A stretch of 64,000 bases of DNA from Gelidibacter algens (lineage in GTDB: Bacteria; Bacteroidota; Bacteroidia; Flavobacteriales; Flavobacteriaceae), in the NCBI RefSeq assembly GCF_001678675.1, contig NZ_LZRN01000006.1:62001-126000 (forward strand), written 5' to 3'. Of the stretch, positions 52,119 through 59,524 are shown one piece after another. The position numbers and the translations under genes are program-made. How positions within the stretch are numbered: the first letter of the stretch is position 1; every line of letters starts with the position of its first letter. The notes beneath the pieces were generated by a model. That model was given only the letters and a program-made list of their open reading frames with translations. It had not been told where the DNA came from and did not search any database.

Positions 52119-53615
52119 TTACATCCAATTCTTATCTTGGGATTCAATCTTAAATAACAGATAATCATAGATGGATCTGGCGTCATGTTCTTTAATGTAT
52201 GGAATTTTAACCTGCTCTGATGCCGTAGCGATGTAAACGGACGCGATATTTTTTTGTTTCTGAAAAATGCTCTGTTTCAACTCTACTGATTGAATTTTGT
52301 GGAGTTCGCTGATATTCCGTAACCGATCAATAAATCCGCTAGTGATGGTGAGATAGGTATCGGTAATTTGGTAGCTGGCCTTTTTATAGGTGTAATGGAC
52401 AAATAAAACTATCCACGTTATACTAATGAAATTAATGAGCCAAAAGTAGGCTCCAAATACAAAAAAAGCAGGAATATTAACCAGAGCGCCAATACCAATG
52501 GAGCGCCACATTAGCAAACGTTTGTAATACCTATCGGGTTTTTGGTACACTCCTTCATCATTATAATCCTTAAAAAATTTTTGGACCAAGTGAGAAACCT
52601 GATCTTTTTCTAGAGCTACAATCTTAAAGTTTTTCTGTTGTTTTTTATTGACCATCGCCTGTTTGATGGACAGGGTGTGCAACCCCAAATACCTTTTAAG
52701 GCGGTTGGTTTTAATGACTAGATTTTGGATCTTTGCTGGTGTTAAAGTCAATGACACTTTGTTAAACAGCCCTTTATTGATCTCAATGGTGTCTTCATTT
52801 TCAATCACTTCCAGATTATAATTAGAAACAAATGTTTTGATCACCGAAAACAGCATCGAAATAAGGATAGCAAGAGCGACAATGAGCAGGTTGGCCAAAA
52901 TAAAATTGAGGATATTGCCAGTTTCAAACTCTACAGAAGATTCTAGTCGATCTTCAAGATTGAGATCTTGAACGTATTTGCCAAATTCACTATACAATCC
53001 AAATACAAAGGAAACGATGATCAAAAAACTTTGGATATGACTTTGTGACAGGCCTTCCAATAACAAGCGTTTCACTGAAGCCTTAAAAAACACGGTGGTC
53101 TGCATTTGTTTTTCATCAAGTTCCAAATCAACAAGGTGATTCTTACTGAACAATTGCTGTTTGAGATCAAGAGCAGTTTCACGATCAAGAGCATTGATTT
53201 CAATTTCAGCCTTGTCATCTCCTGCGGTTTCGATGTTTAGCGAAACGACATTGATAAGTTGCTGAATAAAATTTTGCTTAACGTAGACATTCTGGATCTT
53301 TGACTTCGGAATGATTGTGGTGTCCTTATTTATGATACCTGTGGATAAGTGAAACTCATCTGTATCCAAATAAAATTTAAAATTTCGAAATTTGAGAATC
53401 GCTAACACCAGAATCACTATAAAAATACTCAGAATGATAAGTGTGATGTGTGTGGTGGATAAAAATGCAAGTGATTTATTTTTAGATATCGATAGCCCAT
53501 ACACCAAAAAAAGGCCAAAGAAATTCCTGATAAACTTGTACGAATTGAGTGCGAAGATAACGAGAATCCCTTTTGACGATTGCCGTGTTGGCTTTGAAAA
53601 ATCAGTTAGTTCCAT
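52119..53615 (-). CDS. Bacterial PH-domain protein, YdbT-like
   Basis: A 498-residue membrane protein. ATG at 53615 is chosen over a GTG at 53627. It has paired transmembrane helices (~25-70, ~205-265, ~370-410) alternating with three bPH_2 domains (~75-165, ~275-350, ~415-490), as in YdbT. It overlaps the smaller PH gene upstream by 14 bp. Members of this pair (YdbS/YdbT) have unknown biochemical function; in several bacteria they help tolerate antimicrobial or envelope stress. Inner membrane, with PH domains probably cytoplasmic. Confidence 0.88.
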   Translation of the reverse strand: MELTDFSKPTRQSSKGILVIFALNSYKFIRNFFGLFLVYGLSISKNKSLAFLSTTHITLIILSIFIVILVLAILKFRNFKFYLDTDEFHLSTGIINKDTTIIPKSKIQNVYVKQNFIQQLINVVSLNIETAGDDKAEIEINALDRETALDLKQQLFSKNHLVDLELDEKQMQTTVFFKASVKRLLLEGLSQSHIQSFLIIVSFVFGLYSEFGKYVQDLNLEDRLESSVEFETGNILNFILANLLIVALAILISMLFSVIKTFVSNYNLEVIENEDTIEINKGLFNKVSLTLTPAKIQNLVIKTNRLKRYLGLHTLSIKQAMVNKKQQKNFKIVALEKDQVSHLVQKFFKDYNDEGVYQKPDRYYKRLLMWRSIGIGALVNIPAFFVFGAYFWLINFISITWIVLFVHYTYKKASYQITDTYLTITSGFIDRLRNISELHKIQSVELKQSIFQKQKNIASVYIATASEQVKIPYIKEHDARSIYDYLLFKIESQDKNWM

Positions 53616-54123
53616 TGACCTTTCCACTTAAAAAGTCATTGATTTGCTTTGCCTCATCGTAGTTTAAACCATCAATGCTCAAATCAATTCCAGATTCTCC
53701 TGCGGTAAAAATCTTCAGGGTCGCCAGGTTAAATTTTCGAGCTAACCAACTTCTGGAAATCTCTAAATGCTGGATCCGTGAAATTGGCACCGCAGAAATT
53801 GAATTCACCAATAAGCCTTTTGAATAAATAACATCCTGCTCTCTAATGGCATATTTGCGCTTTTTAAAGGCTAATACAGTGATGACGACATCAATTATGC
53901 AAACTAACACAACACCCCATAGGACATACCAGAATACCAAATGGAAATTTACAGCTTCGACCATAAATTTGGCAATGATCAATGCTGAAAACAGAAGGCT
54001 ATAGAATAAGCTTCTGTTAAGAACAATAATTTTAAGATATCGTTTTGAAATAGGTTTAAAGACTATATCATCAATGGTGGGCAAAGTCTCTAAGTCAATT
54101 TGCTGATTGGTGAACATAGGCAC
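53602..54123 (-). CDS. Bacterial PH-domain protein, YdbS-like
   Basis: A 173-residue protein: an N-terminal cytoplasmic tail, two transmembrane helices (~35-80) and one bPH_2 domain (~85-165) with AIREQDVIYSKGLLVNSISAVPISRIQHLEISRSWLARKFNLATL. This is the usual small partner of a YdbT-type protein. Start at ATG 54123 is followed by a plausible N-terminus. It overlaps the next gene, so the two are co-translated. Confidence 0.88.
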   Translation of the reverse strand: MPMFTNQQIDLETLPTIDDIVFKPISKRYLKIIVLNRSLFYSLLFSALIIAKFMVEAVNFHLVFWYVLWGVVLVCIIDVVITVLAFKKRKYAIREQDVIYSKGLLVNSISAVPISRIQHLEISRSWLARKFNLATLKIFTAGESGIDLSIDGLNYDEAKQINDFLSGKVNGTN

Positions 54124-54148
54124 TTTGAGTGTTTTTTTTAAAGGCGTA

Positions 54149-54346
54149 TTATTTTTTGTTGTGTTTCTTTAAATTTCTATAGGTTAAAAACCCATACATA
54201 ACTACGGCAAACGGGAAATAAAATGCCAATCGTTGCCAACTAAATTCACGACCCAAGATATAGTCAACAAATAATATCACGACACAAAATATAGTTCCAC
54301 CAACAAGTGCTGCAACAATCACTCTCTTTTTACTGACTTCTGGCAT
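54149..54346 (-). CDS. Small two-helix membrane protein
   Basis: A 65-residue protein from ATG 54346, one base after the stop of the Fe-S protein gene; the longer start at 54364 would overlap it. Two hydrophobic segments (VIVAALVGGTIFCVVILFVDY and LAFYFPFAVVMYGFLTYR) are separated by ILGREFSWQR and end in a lysine-rich tail. No family is recognised. It sits between the HdrB-like gene and the PH genes in one tight minus-strand run. Confidence 0.7.
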   Translation of the reverse strand: MPEVSKKRVIVAALVGGTIFCVVILFVDYILGREFSWQRLAFYFPFAVVMYGFLTYRNLKKHNKK

Positions 54347-54347
54347 G

Positions 54348-55139
54348 TTATAGATCTTGTGCATTTGCTATCAACTCTGCAATATCCATGACGGCAATTT
54401 CAGATTCTTTATCCTTGGCCTTAACACCATCCGTCATCATGGTATTGCAAAAAGGGCAGCCTGCAGCAATAATTTCAGGTTTCACGTCAATGGCTTGCTC
54501 AGTGCGTGCCACATTTATTTCTTTATTACCAGGTTCAGCATCTTTAAACATTTGGGCACCACCGGCACCACAGCAGAGTCCGCGCGATTTGCAACTTTTC
54601 ATTTCCACCAGCTCCGCATCCAATTTGCGGATAAGCTCTCTTGGTGCTTCATAAATATCATTGCCACGACCTAAATAACACGGGTCATGAAAAGTAATGC
54701 GCTTGCCTTTAAATTGACCGCCTTCAATGGTAAGGCGTCCTTCATCTAAAAGAGATTTAAGAAATTGGGTATGATGCATTACTTGGTAACTGCCACCAAG
54801 TCCTGGGTATTCATTTTTTATCGTATTGAAACAATGCGGACAGGCCGTAACGATTTTCTTAATTTCATAAGCATTAAGCACCTCAATGTTGGTGACGGCC
54901 TGCATTTGAAAAAGAAATTCATTGCCCGCGCGTTTGGCAGGATCTCCTGTACAGCTTTCTTCAGTCCCTAAAACAGCAAAATCGACATTGGCCCTATGTA
55001 GTAGCTTTACAAAAGCTTTGGTTACTTTCTTCGCTCTGTCATCAAAACTTCCCATGCAACCCACCCAAAAAAGTACTTCGGGTTGTTTTCCTTCTGCCAG
55101 ATATTCTGCCATCGTTGGCACTTTCAATGTGTTACTCAT
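54348..55139 (-). CDS. CCG-domain Fe-S protein (HdrB/LutA-like)
   Basis: A 263-residue protein with two cysteine-rich CCG domains. The first block has LFWVGCMGSFDDRAKKV with ACPHCFNTIKNEYP; the second has HDPCYLGRGN, CKSRGLCCGAGGAQM and AGCPFCNTMMTDG. These bind non-cubane Fe-S centres in HdrB and act in glycolate, lactate or disulfide oxidoreductases. It is cytoplasmic and probably partners the integral Fe-S protein encoded at 55862, although a HAD gene lies between. An 11-bp inverted repeat is just upstream. Confidence 0.88.
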   Translation of the reverse strand: MSNTLKVPTMAEYLAEGKQPEVLFWVGCMGSFDDRAKKVTKAFVKLLHRANVDFAVLGTEESCTGDPAKRAGNEFLFQMQAVTNIEVLNAYEIKKIVTACPHCFNTIKNEYPGLGGSYQVMHHTQFLKSLLDEGRLTIEGGQFKGKRITFHDPCYLGRGNDIYEAPRELIRKLDAELVEMKSCKSRGLCCGAGGAQMFKDAEPGNKEINVARTEQAIDVKPEIIAAGCPFCNTMMTDGVKAKDKESEIAVMDIAELIANAQDL

Positions 55140-55152
55140 ATATAATGGTTTG

Positions 55153-55185
55153 AGGTTTGAGTTCTATAACTTGAAACTCAAACCT
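55153..55185. repeat. Inverted repeat upstream of the CCG protein gene
   Basis: An 11-bp perfect inverted repeat aggtttgagtt / aactcaaacct with an 11-nt loop. It has a T-run on the plus-strand side only, so it is not a good terminator for the minus-strand operon. It may form mRNA structure in the leader of the gene starting at 55139. Confidence 0.7.
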
Positions 55186-55197
55186 TTTTAAACGTTA

Positions 55198-55644
55198 TTA
55201 GTCGTGTTGACCATCATCAAAAACCTGAATGGTCACATTTTTGTCTACAAGATCTGTGAACTTCCCTTTATAGCGTGTTGCTTTTACCAAATGGTTATCA
55301 ATCCAGTGGTAATTACCACCTCTTGGTTTGCCCATAAGCAGGGTGTGGTATTTGAAACCGTGTTTCTTTAACCACGTTTCTGTATACCCTCGATGCTCTT
55401 CCATACGAGAGGTAAAGAAACAGATCATATGGCCTTCTTTAAACCATTTATTACAGGTGATCAATGCATCTGGATAAACTTCTGCCGTGAGCATGCGTTC
55501 TGGTTCTTCATTTGGGATGTCATCGCAAATGGTACCATCAATATCTATTAAGTAATTCTTAACGCCTTTAGGAAGCACAGGACTTACCTTTTCTCCTTTT
55601 TCTACTTTGTCATGTAAAAACTTGTCTGCCTCTTCTCTTTTCAT
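55198..55644 (-). CDS. HAD-superfamily phosphatase
   Basis: A 148-residue HAD protein: the nucleophile motif YLIDIDGTICDD (~30-42, Asp nucleophile), ICFFTSRMEEHRGYTETWLKKHGF (motif II Ser/Thr and Lys helix) and IQVFDDGQH near the end (acidic motif). The cap is minimal. Databases sometimes call these proteins 'phosphoheptose isomerase', which the motifs do not support. The substrate is unknown. It is cytoplasmic and lies in a minus-strand operon between two Fe-S genes. Confidence 0.82.
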   Translation of the reverse strand: MKREEADKFLHDKVEKGEKVSPVLPKGVKNYLIDIDGTICDDIPNEEPERMLTAEVYPDALITCNKWFKEGHMICFFTSRMEEHRGYTETWLKKHGFKYHTLLMGKPRGGNYHWIDNHLVKATRYKGKFTDLVDKNVTIQVFDDGQHD

Positions 55645-55861
55645 AAATTTTCACCCTTTTGAACGTCGGGATTTTTTTTATTAATTATACACTTGACTTA
55701 AAAAATTCAAGCTTAAAACTAATATTATTCTTTTAAATGACCCTTGATAGTGCCTTTATTATAATCTTTTTCAAGAATACGCAATAATTAAAGTCTTCTG
55801 TAACATTAAGTTCAATTATTGGATTGATTTTCAACACATCTTGAAAAGGCAATTTCGAAAC

Positions 55862-57184
55862 CTATTCGTTTTTCCAGTTCAATCTATCCATTTGATTGTA
55901 AGGCCAAGGTGCGCCATTATTTTCAACATTTGTCATCATGTTATTCAGTTCCAAGGGTGCTGCAGATTGCTCCATCACCAAATAGCGGCGCATCTCCATA
56001 ATAATAGATAAGGGGTCAATACTCACAGGACAGGCCTCAACACAGGCATTGCAAGTGGTACAGGCCCAAAGCTCTTCTTTGGTAATATAATCATTCAACA
56101 ATTGTTTGCCATCATCTTTGAACGTACCACCGTTGGCGTCAATATTTTTTCCTACTTCTTCAAGACGGTCTCTAGTATCCATCATGATTTTACGAGGCGA
56201 TAATTTTTTACCGGTTTGGTTGGCAGGGCATTCACTGGTGCATCGTCCGCATTCCGTACAGGTATAGGCATTGAGTAATTGTACCCAACTCAAATCTTGA
56301 ACATCACTAGCTCCAAATTTTGCAGGTGCTTCTGTATTTTCTGGTTGGGCGGCAAAAGGATCAATGTTTGGATCCATCATCATTTTGACCTCATTGGTCA
56401 CGGATTCCAAATTATCAAATTCTCCTTGTGGTTCTACTCTTCCAAAATAAGTGTTTGGAAATGCCAAAAGAATATGCAAATGCTTGGAGAAATAAAGGTA
56501 ATTTAAGAATGCCAAAATACCTAAGATATGCAACCACCAAGCACCACGTTCAATGATGTGAATGGTACTTTCTGAAAATCCGTTAAATAAAGGCGCAATA
56601 AACTGACTGATCACATTGCCACTGTTCATGGCTTGAAATTTTAGGTCGGTAGCATTCATAACCAGAAACAATACCATGAGCACCATTTCAATATAGAGAA
56701 TATAGTTGGCATCATTTTTTGGCCAACTCGTCATTTCATTGGCCCAAAACCGTTTGATTTTTAAGGTGTTCCGTCGCAACCAAAAGACAACCACAGAAAC
56801 AAACACAAGTGTGGCGAGGATTTCAAAGCTCGCAATCAGAAAACCATAGACTGATTGAGGTAATATGGATAGAAACACTCGATGGTCTTCATAGAGTATG
56901 CCAGCAAATAAACCATCAATAATGATTTCTAAAACTTCAATATTAATAATAATGAAGCCTAAATAAACGATGACATGCAGAAAACCAGAAATAGGTCTTT
57001 TTACCATTTTGCTTTGGCCTAGCGCAATCTTTGCCATGTTTTTCCAACGCTGTGGCTTGTGATCATTGGCATCAACATCATGACCTAATTTAATATTGCG
57101 GATTAGCTTTTTTACATTTTTTGCAAAATAACCAATGCCAACAATGAGTGCTATGGCAAAAAGGATATTTGGAATGTAATTCAT
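55862..57184 (-). CDS. Membrane-bound Fe-S protein (HdrC-like with cytochrome-like helices)
   Basis: A 440-residue protein. The N-terminal ~240 residues hold five or six transmembrane helices of the NarI/HdrE type, with histidines that could bind haem. Two [4Fe-4S] sites follow: CTECGRCTSECP (~310) and CTTCNACVEACPVSI (~375). With the CCG protein at 54348 it resembles a split heterodisulfide-reductase-like (HdrC/HdrB) electron-transfer pair moving electrons from a cytoplasmic donor to quinone. The physiological donor is unknown. It is separated from the MCE gene by 10 bp. Confidence 0.87.
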   Translation of the reverse strand: MNYIPNILFAIALIVGIGYFAKNVKKLIRNIKLGHDVDANDHKPQRWKNMAKIALGQSKMVKRPISGFLHVIVYLGFIIINIEVLEIIIDGLFAGILYEDHRVFLSILPQSVYGFLIASFEILATLVFVSVVVFWLRRNTLKIKRFWANEMTSWPKNDANYILYIEMVLMVLFLVMNATDLKFQAMNSGNVISQFIAPLFNGFSESTIHIIERGAWWLHILGILAFLNYLYFSKHLHILLAFPNTYFGRVEPQGEFDNLESVTNEVKMMMDPNIDPFAAQPENTEAPAKFGASDVQDLSWVQLLNAYTCTECGRCTSECPANQTGKKLSPRKIMMDTRDRLEEVGKNIDANGGTFKDDGKQLLNDYITKEELWACTTCNACVEACPVSIDPLSIIMEMRRYLVMEQSAAPLELNNMMTNVENNGAPWPYNQMDRLNWKNE

Positions 57185-57194
57185 TATACGTTGG

Positions 57195-58187
57195 TTAGTT
57201 ATTTTCTAGTTCTACTTGAATTTCTTCTGGTTGTGATTTTACATCTTCAATGATGTTACCTTCAGCATCAAACTGCTTTGCTTTTTTTCCGAAGACCGAA
57301 AAATGGACGTAACGTTTTGGATTCAACTTAACGTCTTGGAGCAGTTGTTCCAATTGTAAGGAGGCCATTTCAAGATTTGTATATAATTGATCGTCATTGA
57401 GCATTTTGCCAAGGGTGCCTTTGCCATCCTTAACACTTGCCAACAAATCATTGACTTCTTGAAGTGTATTATCCAGACTTGCGAATGTTTTTGAAATTTC
57501 GACCTGCTTAAATTCTGTAGTAATCTCAGCCAGGTTGCCAGATAAGGTATCAAAATTACCGATTGCAGAGGTTAAGGCAGCATCATTTTTAACCACCAAA
57601 GTACTCATGGCATTCGATACGGATCTAAAGGAGATAATAGTTTTGTTTAGTTCTGCAATGGCAGACCTCAAACCATCCTCGTTTTCATTAATGATTAACG
57701 TATTGAAATTGCTCATTAATGAATCGGCGGTTTTTAAGGTCACACCCAAGTTACTGCTGATTCCTGAAAAGTTTTTGGTTAAGCTTGTGATAAGGCCTTC
57801 TTCAATTTCAGATTCCAAAAATTCACCATCTTCAGCAAGTTCTGGTCCAGGCATTGGAATAATTGCCAAGGCATTTCCACCCATAAGGCCTGTTTCATAC
57901 ATGCGAATTTTACTGTTTGTTGAAAACTTGACGTTTTCAGTAACCACAATCGTCACAATTGTTTTGCCCGTAAGGTCGTCATAAGATATTTCTTCAACCT
58001 TACCTATTTTGTTCCCTTTAATAGTTACTATAGATGATGTACTCAACGCGTTGTAATCAAATTGTGTTTGGTAGCGATTATGCTCATTTAAGATGTTGAT
58101 ACCTTTCAAATAATTAATCGTAAAAACCATAAGTAATATCCCTGATATTACTAAAATGGCTGTTTTAACTTCTCTTGATATTTTCAA
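57195..58187 (-). CDS. mlaD: MCE/MlaD-family lipid transport protein
   Basis: A 330-residue protein: an N-terminal transmembrane helix (~9-30), an MCE domain (~38-115, starting YQTQFDYNALSTSSIVTIKGNKIGKVEEI) with the hydrophobic GGNALAIIP strand, then a long helical tail (~130-290). MlaD hexamers move phospholipid between inner and outer membranes. The permease and ATPase partners (mlaE/mlaF) are not in the window. It is the second gene of a minus-strand run after the amidase (53 bp). A -7 box at 58209-58216 suggests an extra promoter. Confidence 0.9.
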   Translation of the reverse strand: MKISREVKTAILVISGILLMVFTINYLKGINILNEHNRYQTQFDYNALSTSSIVTIKGNKIGKVEEISYDDLTGKTIVTIVVTENVKFSTNSKIRMYETGLMGGNALAIIPMPGPELAEDGEFLESEIEEGLITSLTKNFSGISSNLGVTLKTADSLMSNFNTLIINENEDGLRSAIAELNKTIISFRSVSNAMSTLVVKNDAALTSAIGNFDTLSGNLAEITTEFKQVEISKTFASLDNTLQEVNDLLASVKDGKGTLGKMLNDDQLYTNLEMASLQLEQLLQDVKLNPKRYVHFSVFGKKAKQFDAEGNIIEDVKSQPEEIQVELENN

Positions 58188-58208
58188 AGTCCTTGAGATT
58201 TAGTTGCA

Positions 58209-58216
58209 CAAAATTA
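58209..58216 (-). promoter_or_regulatory. -7 box for the MCE gene
   Basis: TAATTTTG on the minus strand matches TAnnTTTG and is 21 bp before the ATG at 58187. It lies in the short amidase-MCE gap. Confidence 0.45.
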
Positions 58217-58240
58217 GGTATAAATATATTAAGAATCTTT

Positions 58241-59386
58241 TTAATTAGAGGGAGATTTTAGAACCTCAGAGACCTCCACACGCTTGCCATTTTGATAGGC
58301 AACAACAAAAGCGGAAGGATAGCCTTTGCTCTTTGCAACCTCTGCAAGATCTTTAACCTCATTATAATCAGAAGTATGGCCGTAGAAATATTTAAAATAC
58401 TTACCCTCCTTTTCTCTTGAAATATCCTGCAACCCTTTAAAATTAAAAGATTTTGGCTCAATTTTATTTGAACTGGCCGCTAATTGTACTTTAAAAATAG
58501 TATTCAGATAAACAGCTTTAGTAGATTCTTTAGGCTTAATCTCTTGATCAACAGCTTCTTTAATCATTTCAGTATTAGCCACTTCTTTGTAAATATTTTG
58601 TCCTACATTTCTATCTAAGATCATTTTATAATCCATAATTCCTTTGTAAATGGACAAGGACATTTCGTTTTGTCCTTTGGTAGAATTGAGATAAGAACCC
58701 TCTGATTTATAAGTTAAAAATCCAGTTTCTACTAAAACACTAGGCATATACGTATTGTGCAACACCCAAAAACCTGCTTGTTTAACGCCCCTATCATTTC
58801 GCTTCAAAGAACTGGTAAAATTATCCTGAACCAATCGCGCCAATTGTGTGCTTTGATCTAGATAATCTTCTTGCATTAAGGTGAGACCTATAAAAGATTC
58901 CGGAGAATTGGGATCAAAACCATCATAATGGGATTTGTAATCATCCTCCAAGAAAATTACCTCATTTTCCTTTTTGGCAATTTCAAAGTTTTGCTGATTG
59001 GCATGTAAACCCAAAACAAAAGTTTCAGCACCATGGGCACTTGAGTGGTGAGCGTTGCAATGGACAGAAACGAATAAATCAGCATCAGCATCGTTCGCTA
59101 TTTTTGCCCGCCCTCTAAGAGTTACAAAAACATCAGTTTTACGGGTGTAAATCACTTTAATATCAGGATGCTTCTCTAAGGCCTTCCCTACTGTTAAAAC
59201 AATATTAAGTGCGATTTCTTTTTCCTTGTAACCGTTTCCCGTATTTCCTGGGTCATGGCCACCATGTCCAGCATCAAGAACGACTACAAATTTGCCCTTG
59301 TTTTTCTGAAAGGGATGTGCAGTTGTAATAAAACCAGCAAATAAAAGGATATGTAATACGAATATGTAATGAAGGTGCGTTCTCAT
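58241..59386 (-). CDS. N-acetylmuramoyl-L-alanine amidase
   Basis: A 381-residue Amidase_3 protein with a signal peptide (1-23). The zinc motifs are VVLDAGHGGHDPGN (~33-46), DLFVSVHCNAHH (~105) and VLVETGFLTYKSEGSYL (Glu). The C-terminal ~90 residues (IFKVQLAASSNKIEP...FVVAYQNGKRVEV) resemble a SPOR peptidoglycan-binding domain that targets division septa. It cleaves the bond between MurNAc and the peptide stem during cell separation. It is periplasmic. It is divergent from lptD. Confidence 0.93.
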   Translation of the reverse strand: MRTHLHYIFVLHILLFAGFITTAHPFQKNKGKFVVVLDAGHGGHDPGNTGNGYKEKEIALNIVLTVGKALEKHPDIKVIYTRKTDVFVTLRGRAKIANDADADLFVSVHCNAHHSSAHGAETFVLGLHANQQNFEIAKKENEVIFLEDDYKSHYDGFDPNSPESFIGLTLMQEDYLDQSTQLARLVQDNFTSSLKRNDRGVKQAGFWVLHNTYMPSVLVETGFLTYKSEGSYLNSTKGQNEMSLSIYKGIMDYKMILDRNVGQNIYKEVANTEMIKEAVDQEIKPKESTKAVYLNTIFKVQLAASSNKIEPKSFNFKGLQDISREKEGKYFKYFYGHTSDYNEVKDLAEVAKSKGYPSAFVVAYQNGKRVEVSEVLKSPSN

Positions 59387-59468
59387 AAAGGCTTTAACGA
59401 ATAAAAAACTCGGTTTATTTTAATTTGAAATTTTAAATGAATAATAATCAATCACAAAAAAATATATG

Positions 59469-59476
59469 TAATTTTG
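59469..59476 (+). promoter_or_regulatory. -7 box for lptD
   Basis: TAATTTTG matches TAnnTTTG. It includes the TTG at 59474 that would start the longest frame, so translation probably begins downstream at 59525. No -33 TTG was found. Confidence 0.5.
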
Positions 59477-59524
59477 ACTTTTCAAAAACCGAGCCATACT
59501 TTTACAAAAATACACTTAAAAGCA

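Noticed and set aside
55198-55644. Automatic name 'phosphoheptose isomerase'
   Set aside because: The motifs are those of a HAD phosphatase; no SIS domain is present.
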